Shown: positions 24,552 through 31,902 of the stretch, in pieces
Numbering within the stretch: the stretch's first letter is position 1
How the letters are laid out: every line of letters starts with the position of its first letter
Assembly: GCA_029557965.1 (NCBI GenBank)
Contig: JAKQIM010000067.1
Location: 1 to 33,795, forward strand
DNA from: Chloroflexota bacterium
Lineage (GTDB): Bacteria; Chloroflexota; Anaerolineae; Anaerolineales; UBA4823
Reading direction: 5' to 3'
Length of the DNA: 33,795 nucleotides
Notes under the pieces: generated by a model
What the model was told of the DNA's origin: nothing
Databases searched by the model: none
What the model saw: the letters and a program-made list of their open reading frames with translations, nothing else
Position numbers and translations under genes: made by a program

Positions 24552-25369
24552 CAATTTGCCACCGCCTGGTACACAAAGGTGAACCGCTGGCGAAAACGGC
24601 GCAGGGCTCGCAGCACCGGTGCCCCAAAGGCCAGCACCAGCAGCAGGTTGCCCAGGGCGGCTGCCAGGTCCCAGGCCAGAGAAGTAGCCAGGTAAAACAC
24701 AGCATAGCGCTGTAGGGTTGGCCAGAAGCCCAATCCCGCAGACCAGGATTGGGCTTCTGGCCCGATGATGAAAGGCCACTCCCACAGGTTCATCAGCGCA
24801 CCGTACAAGAAACCCCAACCCACGCTGAACACGGCCAGGGTGGCAATTTCAGCATGCCGGCCCAGGGCTGGGGCAGCAGCCTTGGTCAACTGGCGCGCCA
24901 GGGGGGTGCTCAGGCCAACCCACCCGGCAGTGAACATCTGGGCGGGCAGCCAGGGGCCAACCCCGCCGGTCACCAAAGCCGAGACAAGCATGGTCAAGGC
25001 GCCCATCAAAAAGCCCACCCGTCCCCCAAAGACATAGCCGGTCAGGATGATCAGGAAGAAGACCGGCGTGAAGCCTCCCGGGCCGGGAAGGGCTGTCTCT
25101 ACAAAGCGCAGCACCGAATTGATCGCCACCAACACACCCAGCAAAGCCACCAGCTTGGTCTGCATGCCTTGCCCCTGGGCTTCGGCCAAGAGCACCAACA
25201 GGCACAAGCCCACCAGGGCCGTCATCAGGCCCGGCATCTCACCCAGGCGCATGCGCCCAGGGGCTGCCTGCCCTGCCAGCGCCGGTAAGAAGAAGGGGTA
25301 GAGCAGGGCCAGCAGGCCAGACAGGGTGCTGACCAGGAGGATGGTGATATCAAGCAGGCGGGCGCGCAT
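24551..25369 (-). CDS. ECF transporter substrate-binding (S) component, probably for cobalamin
   Basis: 272 residues from ATG 25369, only 6 bp after the stop of the intrinsic-factor-like gene. It is highly hydrophobic, with about six to eight predicted membrane helices and typical S-component segments (RFVETALPGPGGFTPVFFLIILTGY split by short loops; GFLMGALTMLVSALVTGG). Many S components are near 180-200 residues; this one is longer, as in a Chloroflexota/Actinobacteria subgroup (from memory). Specificity is not visible in the sequence. A cobalamin or cobalamin-precursor substrate is inferred from the upstream B12 riboswitch and the co-transcribed intrinsic-factor-like protein. Its stop overlaps the ecfT start, which implies translational coupling and a 1:1 complex. 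Confidence 0.82.
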   Translation of the reverse strand: MRARLLDITILLVSTLSGLLALLYPFFLPALAGQAAPGRMRLGEMPGLMTALVGLCLLVLLAEAQGQGMQTKLVALLGVLVAINSVLRFVETALPGPGGFTPVFFLIILTGYVFGGRVGFLMGALTMLVSALVTGGVGPWLPAQMFTAGWVGLSTPLARQLTKAAAPALGRHAEIATLAVFSVGWGFLYGALMNLWEWPFIIGPEAQSWSAGLGFWPTLQRYAVFYLATSLAWDLAAALGNLLLVLAFGAPVLRALRRFRQRFTFVYQAVAN

Positions 25370-25375
25370 AAAAGC

Positions 25376-27055
25376 CTAACTTCTTTCCTTGCGGCGCAGG
25401 ATGAGGAGCGCCGCCCCCAAGATGCCAGCCAGGCCCGCAAAAGCCAGGTAAGCGGCAACCGGCTGGCTTTTTTCTACCGCCTGCTCGGGCTCAGTCGTGG
25501 GCGCATCGGTAGGCAGGGCAGTCGGCAAGGCAGGTTCTGGGGTGGGCGTCAAAGTGGCCGCGGGCGCCGTGAGGCCAGGCTCAGGATAGGCCACCTCAGC
25601 GATCACCGGGACGACCACCGCCGGTTCAGGGTATGCAGTGGGGGCAGCGCTGGCGGCATCACCGCCGGCTGTATCGCCGCGGCCCAGGTAAGGGCAGACC
25701 TGCGCGAACGCGTCGGCACCCAGGTCTTGCGGCGGGTCTCCGCCCCCCCACACCCAGGCTTGCAAGCTGCCATCTTGGGCCAGGTTCTGGTCCATGCCAG
25801 CCACCGCGTAAGCCCAACCCTCTGCGCTGGGCTGCCAGTAAGACCAATAATCCGGCATGCCGCAGAAGCAGTCAGAGGCCAGGCAGCCCACCCCGCCGAT
25901 GCCGCAGGCGGCTGTGCCCAGGGCCGGGTCAGTGACTGTTTCCAGCGGCAGGCCTGCAAGCTGGAGCAGTTCCAGGCCAGTCAGGGCATCGCTGCTAAAG
26001 GGGACGCAGGCGGTAAACCGCTCTCCACTGCTATATTGCACCAACAGGGCGGCATGAGAGCCAGGCGCTTGCGGCAAGAAAGCTGTCAGCGGTTCACCCA
26101 GGCCGATCAGGGCATCGGCGGTGGAATAAGCGTTGACATAGGTGCCGCCGATGCTACCATCCTCTTTTTGCATTCCCAGCAAAGCACTGAGCGGATCGCC
26201 TTCGGCAGCAGACCAGGCAGCCGGGTCTTGCCCGGCGGCCCGGATGGCCTGCAAAACCCAGCCGGTGGTATCGGCATTCAAGGGGTCGGTATCCCAGGCC
26301 GGGCGCCAGCCGCCGTTCGGAAGCTGGGTGGTCTTGAAGAAATTCAGCGCATCCTGGATGCGGCTGTCGGCAGGGCCCAGGTTGCGGCTGGAAAGCAAGG
26401 CCACCACCACCAGGGCGGTGGTGTCAGGGTCGCCCGCCCCCCAACTGCCGTCGGCAGATTGGGTGCCGCTGAGATAGGTGGTGGCCTGGATGGGGACCGG
26501 CCGACCGGCCAGGCTGAGGCCCAAGATCGCCCAGGCCTGGCCCAGGTCTGAAGCCGCCCCGCTGGACCAATCCTGGCTGGCGGTGGTGCTGTAAGCGCCG
26601 CTGGCAGGCTGGAAGCTGGCCTCCAGCTCAGCCGCCAGATCTACCCCACCCAGCGGGGTGGCCTCGGGGTTGGCGATGGAAGCGGCACTCAAGAGCAGGC
26701 CGGCGCGCCCCGGGAAGAGCAAGCCGTTCTCATCATGCACGTAAGCAGCGGCCTGCCCGGCCAGGTAAGCGGGCAAAGTGCCACCCTCTGCCGAGGTCAG
26801 AGCATCGGCAGGCAGGCCGTGCAGGGCCAGGGCCAGGGCGGTGCGGGCACTGGTATCGGGGTCAGACACACCGCTGAAGCCCAAGATGCCGCCATCTGGC
26901 TGCTGCTGCGTTTGCAGGTAGGCCAGGGCTGGGTCAGGGGCCTGCTGTGGATCGGCAGAAGCCTGGGCCGCCAAAGGCGGCACTGCCAGCCAGGCCAGGG
27001 CCATCAGCATGGCCAGGCAGAGGATCGTAGGGATAGTATATTTTTTTGAATTCAT
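25376..27055 (-). CDS. Membrane-anchored intrinsic-factor/transcobalamin-like protein (alpha-toroid + DUF4430-like)
   Basis: 559 residues. Signal peptide 1-33. Residues about 42-325 are prenyltransferase/squalene-cyclase-type alpha-toroid repeats (QQPDGGILGF, QSADGSWGAGDPDTTALVV, LPNGGWRPAW...NADTTGWVLQAI, QKEDGSIGGTYVNAYSTADALI). Residues about 334-440 resemble DUF4430, the beta-rich C-terminal domain of mammalian intrinsic factor and transcobalamin (HAALLVQYSSGE, DALTGLELLQLAGL, FCGMPDYWSYWQPSAEGW, DGSLQAWVWG). A Thr/Pro-rich stalk (470-528), a transmembrane helix (about 533-553) and the basic tail RRKERS anchor it outside the cell. No LPxTG is present. It is the first gene behind a cobalamin riboswitch, followed by ECF S and T. 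A surface corrinoid-capturing role is inferred; binding is not shown. Confidence 0.8.
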   Translation of the reverse strand: MNSKKYTIPTILCLAMLMALAWLAVPPLAAQASADPQQAPDPALAYLQTQQQPDGGILGFSGVSDPDTSARTALALALHGLPADALTSAEGGTLPAYLAGQAAAYVHDENGLLFPGRAGLLLSAASIANPEATPLGGVDLAAELEASFQPASGAYSTTASQDWSSGAASDLGQAWAILGLSLAGRPVPIQATTYLSGTQSADGSWGAGDPDTTALVVVALLSSRNLGPADSRIQDALNFFKTTQLPNGGWRPAWDTDPLNADTTGWVLQAIRAAGQDPAAWSAAEGDPLSALLGMQKEDGSIGGTYVNAYSTADALIGLGEPLTAFLPQAPGSHAALLVQYSSGERFTACVPFSSDALTGLELLQLAGLPLETVTDPALGTAACGIGGVGCLASDCFCGMPDYWSYWQPSAEGWAYAVAGMDQNLAQDGSLQAWVWGGGDPPQDLGADAFAQVCPYLGRGDTAGGDAASAAPTAYPEPAVVVPVIAEVAYPEPGLTAPAATLTPTPEPALPTALPTDAPTTEPEQAVEKSQPVAAYLAFAGLAGILGAALLILRRKERS

Positions 27056-27115
27056 TATTTATTCCAATCTTAAGTCAACTTGATATGAAGCATATGATCT
27101 GTGAAGCATGTGAAC

Positions 27116-27143
27116 AAAAAACCCCTGCCGCAAAAGACAGGGG
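27116..27143 (-). terminator. Intrinsic terminator of the cobalamin riboswitch (expression platform)
   Basis: On the minus strand, cccctgtc (27143-27136) pairs with ggcagggg (27129-27122) with one G-U pair, followed by TTTTTT (27121-27116). It lies between the aptamer and the first gene, so ligand binding probably stops transcription of the uptake operon. Confidence 0.88.
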
Positions 27144-27209
27144 AGGATCAGGTAAATGTGCCCATATGATGCGTTCCCAACTCCTTTCTGCGAGGCTCGG
27201 TGAACCCAA

Positions 27210-27357
27210 CCCAGTCGGGCGACCTGGCTGTTGGCCGGGCCACGAAGGCTCGACCAATTACAGTTGCGCAACAGCGCCGGACTTGCACCGGCTTCGCCGG
27301 GCTTCTAAACATCTCAGAAGCCGCCTGCCCATCCGGGGGCAGAACACCTGGGTTGGA
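27210..27357 (-). promoter_or_regulatory. Cobalamin (B12) riboswitch aptamer
   Basis: The minus strand shows the core signatures of the B12 element in order: an opening AGGTG-type stem near 27350; the GAAGCCCGG..CCGGTGCAAGTCCGG segment (27308-27275); GCGCAACTGTAA (27268-27257), corresponding to the conserved CGCCACTG region; a variable peripheral stem; and the B12 box AACAGCCAGGTCGCCCG (about 27233-27216). Boundaries are approximate. It is followed by the intrinsic terminator and the intrinsic-factor-like gene, and controls the downstream ECF and kinase genes. The region 27056-27467 holds no protein gene; small frames across it are chance. Confidence 0.92.
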
Positions 27358-27366
27358 AAGTATATG

Positions 27367-27383
27367 GTGATCGCGAAGATCAC
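27367..27383. promoter_or_regulatory. Perfect palindrome upstream of the riboswitch (possible promoter/operator)
   Basis: GTGATCGCGAAGATCAC has perfect 6-bp arms and lies 10 nt upstream of the aptamer. On the minus strand it is flanked by TTCAAC and CATATAC, which could be a weak -35 and -10 with exactly 17 bp between them. The palindrome would then fill the promoter spacer, a typical repressor position. Confidence 0.35.
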
Positions 27384-27420
27384 GTTGAAGGGTTATTGTA
27401 TGCGGGCTGGTAAAGCCCGT

Positions 27421-27461
27421 CAAGGGCTGCCCAAAAAAGAACCAATTTGGGCAGCCCCTTG
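27421..27461 (-). terminator. Terminator of the korDABC operon
   Basis: A long inverted repeat: caagggctgcccaaa (27421-27435) against tttgggcagccccttg (27446-27461), with one bulged base. It begins 6 bp after the stop of korC. The loop and inner arm are T-rich on the minus strand. Confidence 0.75.
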
Positions 27462-27467
27462 AAATTC

Positions 27468-28025
27468 TTATCTTTTGACCATGTCGGCCGCTTCAAAGCC
27501 GGCCAACAGCGCAGTGCGGTTCATGTCTTCTGTGCCCTTTGGGGCGCGTGCCAAAACCGCCTTCTCGATCGACATACGAGAAACAACATCCGTCAATCCC
27601 ACCAGCACCCCCAAAGCCACCACGTTGGCCGTGATGGTGCGCCCGGTGCGCGCTTCTGCCAGTTGGGTGATGGGGATCTTGACCGCCTTATTAGAAGGGA
27701 TGCGGCCAACCTTTTCTTCATCAACGATCAGCAGGCCGCCTTTCTTGAGGTTGCCGGCGTATTTATCACAGGCTTCCTGGCTCATTGCCACCAGCACATC
27801 TGCGTTGATCACCTCGGGATGGTCGATCTGGCCGTTCGAAATGACCACTTCAGCCTTGCTGGCGCCGCCGCGAGCCTCGGGCCCATAGACCTGGGTTTGG
27901 GTCACATTTTTGCCATCATAGATGGCGGCGGCCTCAGCCAGGATGATCGCCGCCAGGATCATGCCCTGCCCGCCCTCGCCTGCCAGGCGGATCTCGGTGC
28001 GGTCGTTTTGGATAGTCTTGGTCAT
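27468..28025 (-). CDS. korC: 2-oxoacid:ferredoxin oxidoreductase, gamma subunit
   Basis: 185 residues from ATG 28025 with Shine-Dalgarno AAAGGAG. The complete gamma domain is seen: EIRLAGEGGQGMILAAIILAEAA at the start (Gly-rich loop), QVYGPEARGGASKAEVVIS (the conserved ExRGG motif) and ADVLVAMSQEA. In KorABCD/VorABC-type enzymes this subunit binds part of CoA and completes the pyruvate/2-oxoglutarate-ferredoxin oxidoreductase. It is the last gene of the operon, 12 bp after korB and followed by a terminator. Substrate (2-oxoglutarate or a branched-chain 2-oxoacid) cannot be fixed from motifs alone. Confidence 0.93.
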   Translation of the reverse strand: MTKTIQNDRTEIRLAGEGGQGMILAAIILAEAAAIYDGKNVTQTQVYGPEARGGASKAEVVISNGQIDHPEVINADVLVAMSQEACDKYAGNLKKGGLLIVDEEKVGRIPSNKAVKIPITQLAEARTGRTITANVVALGVLVGLTDVVSRMSIEKAVLARAPKGTEDMNRTALLAGFEAADMVKR

Positions 28026-28037
28026 GTGATAGCTCCT

Positions 28038-28880
28038 TTAACGCCCGCCGATTGATTGCTGAACCTGGTCGATGAGCTGCTGATAGCGTGCCGTGTACTC
28101 AACCCGCTCGACATCATGCAGCACACCGCGCACGATCTTGTTCTCGCGTTCCTCGGGTGCCAACTTCTGAGCAGCCGCCTGGGCCATGCTGGTCTCTTTC
28201 AGTGCACGCATCATATCCACGGCGGTGCCGAGCTTATTCAAGCGACCGTAACCAGTATGGCAGTAGCTGACCGCCTCCACCAGGCCAAAGCCGTCCTTGC
28301 GGATGGCCTGCTCGATGTAACGCTCCAATTCTGCCGCGTGATACACCGTGCTGCGCGCCACATAGCTGGCGCCGGCCGCCTGGGCCAGCTCGCAGATGGG
28401 CATGGGCGGCTCGATATTGCCGTAAGGGGCCGTGGTGGCGCGCCCGCCAATCGGCGTGGTGGGGCTGTATTGGCCGCCGGTCATACCGTAGATATTGTTA
28501 TTGACCACGATGGCGGTGATGCCGATGTTACGGCGAGCCGAATGGATGAAATGGTTGCCGCCAATTGCCAGCGCGTCGCCATCTCCCATGATGGTGATGA
28601 CCTTCAACTCGGGCCGGGCGATCTTGAGTCCGGTGGCAAAAGCCAGTGCCCGCCCATGCGTGGTGTGCATGGTGTTGAAATCCATGTAAACGGGCATACG
28701 CCCGGTACAGCCAATCCCCGAAACCAGGGCCACGTTGTCTTTTTCAAGGCCAATGTTGTCAATTGCCCGGATCAGGGCACTCATGACCACACCAATGCCG
28801 CAGCCGCTGCACCACACATTGGGGAATTTCTTGGATGGTCGTAAGTATTCGTATGCGGTATGTTCTTCGTGTTGTGCCAT
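28038..28880 (-). CDS. korB: 2-oxoacid:ferredoxin oxidoreductase, beta (TPP-binding) subunit
   Basis: 280 residues from ATG 28880, one base after the korA stop. WCSGCGIGVVM at the N-terminus, the thiamine-diphosphate motif GDGDALAIGGNHFIHSARR and VVNNNIYGMTGGQ.SPTTP (NN...T.GQ.SPTT) are complete. It binds TPP-Mg and carries out the decarboxylation half-reaction with KorA. Length is normal for KorB. The enzyme is cytoplasmic, oxygen-sensitive and ferredoxin-linked, which supports an anaerobic host using a reductive or partial TCA cycle, or amino-acid fermentation. Confidence 0.95.
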   Translation of the reverse strand: MAQHEEHTAYEYLRPSKKFPNVWCSGCGIGVVMSALIRAIDNIGLEKDNVALVSGIGCTGRMPVYMDFNTMHTTHGRALAFATGLKIARPELKVITIMGDGDALAIGGNHFIHSARRNIGITAIVVNNNIYGMTGGQYSPTTPIGGRATTAPYGNIEPPMPICELAQAAGASYVARSTVYHAAELERYIEQAIRKDGFGLVEAVSYCHTGYGRLNKLGTAVDMMRALKETSMAQAAAQKLAPEERENKIVRGVLHDVERVEYTARYQQLIDQVQQSIGGR

Positions 28881-28881
28881 A

Positions 28882-30003
28882 TTAACTGCCCTCGATCGCA
28901 TCCAGAATCTCTTGCGGGGTGACCATTTCACCATTGGCCCGGTTCACGCGCACCACCTTGCTGCGCCCTGCCACGCGTTCCACCTCCAGCGCAAGCTGCC
29001 CCAGGTTCATCTCGGGCACAATAATGCGCCGGGCAGTGCGGGCCATGCGCGCAATCACTTCTTCGGCAAAGGGCCAGATGGTAAGCAAGGTGATCTCACC
29101 AACCTTCAGGCGGTGCTGGCGAGCCAACTTGACGGCGTGACGCGCACTGCGCGCCGAAGCGCCGTAAGATACCACAACCGTCTTATTCGTCGGGTCCCAG
29201 TCTTCTTCATACAAAACGATATCGTGCAGGTTACGCTCGATCTTGCGGTGCACGCGCTTGATCCAGGGGTCAATTTCATCCAGGCGTTGGGTTGGGTAGC
29301 CATGCGGATCGTGGAAGAGGCCCGTGATGTGATAGCGATAGCCATCGCCAAAATTGGCCATGGGCGGCACATCGCTAAGGGAATCGCCGTAGGGCTTGTA
29401 CCATTCCGGCGGCACATCGGTGGCGATCCGGTCAACGCGTTCGATCGCATCGAAATCGGGCATGTCAAACTTCTCACGCATATGCCCAATCACCTCATCC
29501 AACAGCAAGATGACCGGGGTGCGGTATTTCTCAGAAAAATTAAAGGCTTTGACGGTCAGGTCAAAAGACTGGCTGACCGAGGTGGGGCAGAGGGCGATGA
29601 TGGGATGATCGCCATGCGTGCCCCAGCGAGCTTGCATCACGTCACCTTGCGAGGCACTGGTGGGCTGCCCCGTGCTGGGCCCCAGGCGCTGCACATTCAC
29701 GACCACACAAGGCACCTCGGTCATGGCAGCGTAGCCAATGTGTTCTTGCATCAGCGAGAAACCAGGGCCGCTGGTGGCGGTCATTGATTTCAGCCCGCCA
29801 ACCGATGCGCCAATACAAGCCGCCAGGCTGGCAATCTCATCTTCCATCTGGATGAACTTCCCCCCCACCTTGGGCAGCTCACGCGAAAGCATCTCTGCCA
29901 CTTCTGTGGATGGCGTGATGGGGTAACCCGCATAAAAGCGACAGCCGGCGGCGAGTGCGCCCCAGCCGACAGCATCGTTGCCTTGCATCAGTTTGACGGT
30001 CAA
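28882..30003 (-). CDS. korA: 2-oxoacid:ferredoxin oxidoreductase, alpha subunit (TTG start)
   Basis: 373 residues from a TTG at 30003. That start has a perfect AAGGAGG six bases upstream and gives the usual N-terminus M(T)VKLMQGNDAVGWGAL; ATG 29988 would be five codons later without a site. Family motifs are AGYPITPSTE, QMEDEIAS, TATSGPGFSLM and QRLGPSTGQPT.SSQGD-like QRLGPSTGQPTSASQGD, which point to the 2-oxoglutarate (KorA) rather than the pyruvate type. The C-terminal transketolase-like domain ends at 28882. It pairs with KorB and receives electrons through KorD, whose gene lies 52 bp upstream. The TTG may lower translation relative to its partners. Confidence 0.93.
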   Translation of the reverse strand: MTVKLMQGNDAVGWGALAAGCRFYAGYPITPSTEVAEMLSRELPKVGGKFIQMEDEIASLAACIGASVGGLKSMTATSGPGFSLMQEHIGYAAMTEVPCVVVNVQRLGPSTGQPTSASQGDVMQARWGTHGDHPIIALCPTSVSQSFDLTVKAFNFSEKYRTPVILLLDEVIGHMREKFDMPDFDAIERVDRIATDVPPEWYKPYGDSLSDVPPMANFGDGYRYHITGLFHDPHGYPTQRLDEIDPWIKRVHRKIERNLHDIVLYEEDWDPTNKTVVVSYGASARSARHAVKLARQHRLKVGEITLLTIWPFAEEVIARMARTARRIIVPEMNLGQLALEVERVAGRSKVVRVNRANGEMVTPQEILDAIEGS

Positions 30004-30055
30004 ATTATCCTCCTTGTTTTGACAAAATAGAACCAAACATAGGGCAGCTTCAAGA

Positions 30056-30322
30056 TCAAGGCGCTATTTTCTTGACCACAATGGCAAAATCAGGGCAGTG
30101 TGTATCGCACCAGTGGCAAGCGGTACACTTTTCTGGATGGACAACCACCGGATGATCCGTATCATCCAGGGCAAACACCCCCGTGGGGCAAAAAGCCACG
30201 CAAATGCCGCAGCCCTTGCACCAATTGGCGAAGATGGTCACCTGGCCGCGCGGGCCTTTCTTCGCCTGGGGGGCAGCCGCAGGCGTAGCTGTCTTTTCTA
30301 CAGTCACTTGCTCATCTGTCAT
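30056..30322 (-). CDS. korD: 4Fe-4S ferredoxin subunit of 2-oxoacid oxidoreductase
   Basis: 88 residues. A short Ala/Pro/Lys-rich N-terminal stretch is followed by two classical clusters: C35-KG-C38-GI-C41-VAF-C45-P and C66-TA-C69-HW-C72-DTH-C76-P, i.e. a 2[4Fe-4S] ferredoxin domain. It carries electrons from the KorAB active site to external ferredoxin. First gene of the korDABC operon; start ATG 30322 has GGTGAG upstream. The leader contains a long inverted repeat and a TATAAT. Confidence 0.93.
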   Translation of the reverse strand: MTDEQVTVEKTATPAAAPQAKKGPRGQVTIFANWCKGCGICVAFCPTGVFALDDTDHPVVVHPEKCTACHWCDTHCPDFAIVVKKIAP

Positions 30323-30360
30323 CGCTCACCATCCTTATCAACAAGTAATAGATGAAACGC

Positions 30361-30399
30361 GGGGCATTACGAATGGGTTAAACCCATTCATAACGCCCC
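30361..30399. repeat. 18-bp inverted repeat in the kor operon leader
   Basis: ggggcattacgaatgggt (30361-30378) pairs with acccattcataacgcccc (30382-30399), 16 of 18 pairs Watson-Crick, loop TAA. No U-tract follows on the minus strand. It lies between the candidate promoter and korD, so it may be an RNA hairpin that stabilises or regulates the mRNA, or a protein-binding dyad. The rest of 30323-30483 shows no gene. Confidence 0.6.
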
Positions 30400-30438
30400 A
30401 CCTCGTGATCAATTGGAATGCTCGATCATACATTTGTC

Positions 30439-30444
30439 ATTATA
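30439..30444 (-). promoter_or_regulatory. Candidate -10 box (TATAAT) of korDABC
   Basis: TATAAT on the minus strand lies 40 bp after the amidase stop and about 117 nt before korD. A weak TTACTT is 17 bp upstream of it. Confidence 0.4.
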
Positions 30445-30483
30445 CACGCTTCTACATGGGCAAGTAACCGAAGAAACTCCACA

Positions 30484-31902
30484 TTAAAGCGTGAATTCCG
30501 TCACGTCAAGTGACCAGGCGCGGGCTTTTTCGTAGGCATGGGCGGCGCGCAGCAGGCTGGCTTCGGCCCAGGGCCGGGCTACGATCTGTAAACCCAAAGG
30601 CAGGCCAGCCCGGCTTACGCCGCAGGGCATGACCAGGGCCGGCAGGCCGGTGAGGTTGAAAGGAGACGTAAAACGGGTCAGCAGGTTGGCGCGCTCGGCA
30701 GCATCGGCTGAACCGCGCCCTGGTGCCGGGATGGGTGTGGCAGGGGTGAGCAGCAGGTCGTAAGGCTGGCCCGTATCCATCCCCTCCAGAAAACGCACAA
30801 ATTGATGCTTCAACATGGCCTGGGTGCGGCGCGCCTGGCTGTATTCGCTGGAGGTAAAAGACGCCCCGCGCCGCAAGCGCCCAAGTACATCTGGGCCAAA
30901 CTGCTGCGGAGACTCGGCGATGCGCTCTCGATGGAAGGTGGCCGCATCAGCCATGGTCATCAGGCCGTTGGCCACTGCCGCATCACGTGCGCTTGGGAAA
31001 GGCACCACCTCCACCCGGGCGCCAAGGCGTTCAAAGACCCGCCCTGCTTGCTGAACGGCCTCCATTACCTCTGGATCAACAATTTCTGGCGTGGTGAAGT
31101 ATTCGTCACCAGCCAGGGCCACCCGCCAACCCTGCACGCCGTCATCCAGCCGGGCCAGGTAATCATCGACGGGCAGGTCTTCTGACCAGGGATCTTTAGG
31201 GTCATAACCGGCAATGACCTGCAAGAGCAGGGCCACATCCCAAACGCAGCGCGCCATAGGGCCAGCATGATCCAGGTTCCAGCTCAGGGGGATGACGCCG
31301 CGCAAGCTCACCCGCCCGCGCGTGGGTTTCAAGCCCACCACACCGCACAACGAGGCCGGGATGCGGATGGAACCGCCGGTATCAGAGCCCAAGGCCCCCA
31401 GGCACAGGCCGGCAGCCAGGGCCGCCCCTGCCCCGCCCGAAGAACCACCTGGAATACACTGCAAATTATGCGGGTTGCAGGTGTCACCAAAATGTGGGTT
31501 CTCATTTGTAACGCCCAGGGCAATCTCGTGCATGTTCAGCTTGCCCAACAGCACCGCCCCGGCCGCGCGCAGCTTTTGCACTGCGGCGGCATCCGCTTGG
31601 GTGACGTGCTCAGCCCAGAAGCTTGAACCGGCCGTGGTGCGTACACCGGCCGTCTCAAAGAGATCCTTTAGCGCCAGGGGGATGCCGTGCAAAGGCCCCT
31701 TGCGCATGCCAGCCAGCATTTCTGCCTCAGCCTGGCACGCCTGCTTGAGGGCCAGCTCAGGCGTGAGGGTGATGAAGCTATTGAGCCGCCCATCCACCTG
31801 CTGGATGCGCTCCAGGTGGGCGCGCGTCAATTCCAGCGGCGAAATCTCGCCCTGGGCAAGCAGGACCGCGGCCTGGTTAATGGTCAAGTGGGTCAGACTC
31901 AT
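30484..31902 (-). CDS. Amidase-signature family amidohydrolase
   Basis: 472 residues. The Ser-Ser-Lys triad is complete: Lys79 in ALKDLF, Ser154 in PGGSSGGAGAAL and Ser178 in GSDTGGSIRIPA, with the family's 24-residue spacing between the serines. It resembles GatA and aspartyl/glutamyl-tRNA amidotransferase A subunits, but no gatB or gatC is adjacent, so it is better read as a free cytoplasmic amidase acting on small amides. Its ATG overlaps the methyltransferase stop (ATGA), making it the last gene of the HAD-HAD-methyltransferase-amidase unit. The exact substrate is unknown. Confidence 0.92.
   Translation of the reverse strand: MSLTHLTINQAAVLLAQGEISPLELTRAHLERIQQVDGRLNSFITLTPELALKQACQAEAEMLAGMRKGPLHGIPLALKDLFETAGVRTTAGSSFWAEHVTQADAAAVQKLRAAGAVLLGKLNMHEIALGVTNENPHFGDTCNPHNLQCIPGGSSGGAGAALAAGLCLGALGSDTGGSIRIPASLCGVVGLKPTRGRVSLRGVIPLSWNLDHAGPMARCVWDVALLLQVIAGYDPKDPWSEDLPVDDYLARLDDGVQGWRVALAGDEYFTTPEIVDPEVMEAVQQAGRVFERLGARVEVVPFPSARDAAVANGLMTMADAATFHRERIAESPQQFGPDVLGRLRRGASFTSSEYSQARRTQAMLKHQFVRFLEGMDTGQPYDLLLTPATPIPAPGRGSADAAERANLLTRFTSPFNLTGLPALVMPCGVSRAGLPLGLQIVARPWAEASLLRAAHAYEKARAWSLDVTEFTL

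Noticed and set aside
25376-25480. Sortase (LPxTG) anchor on the intrinsic-factor-like protein
   Set aside because: The stalk, transmembrane helix and basic tail are present but no LPxTG-like motif precedes the helix, so a simple membrane anchor is more likely.
27046-27462. Open frame of 138 codons on the plus strand across the cobalamin riboswitch
   Set aside because: It overlaps a structured RNA and two terminators on the other strand and has no homology-like motifs.
30484-31902. GatA subunit of Asp/Glu-tRNA amidotransferase
   Set aside because: The catalytic core is shared by the whole amidase-signature family. No gatB or gatC is nearby and the context is a HAD/methyltransferase cluster, so a specific GatA call is not supported.
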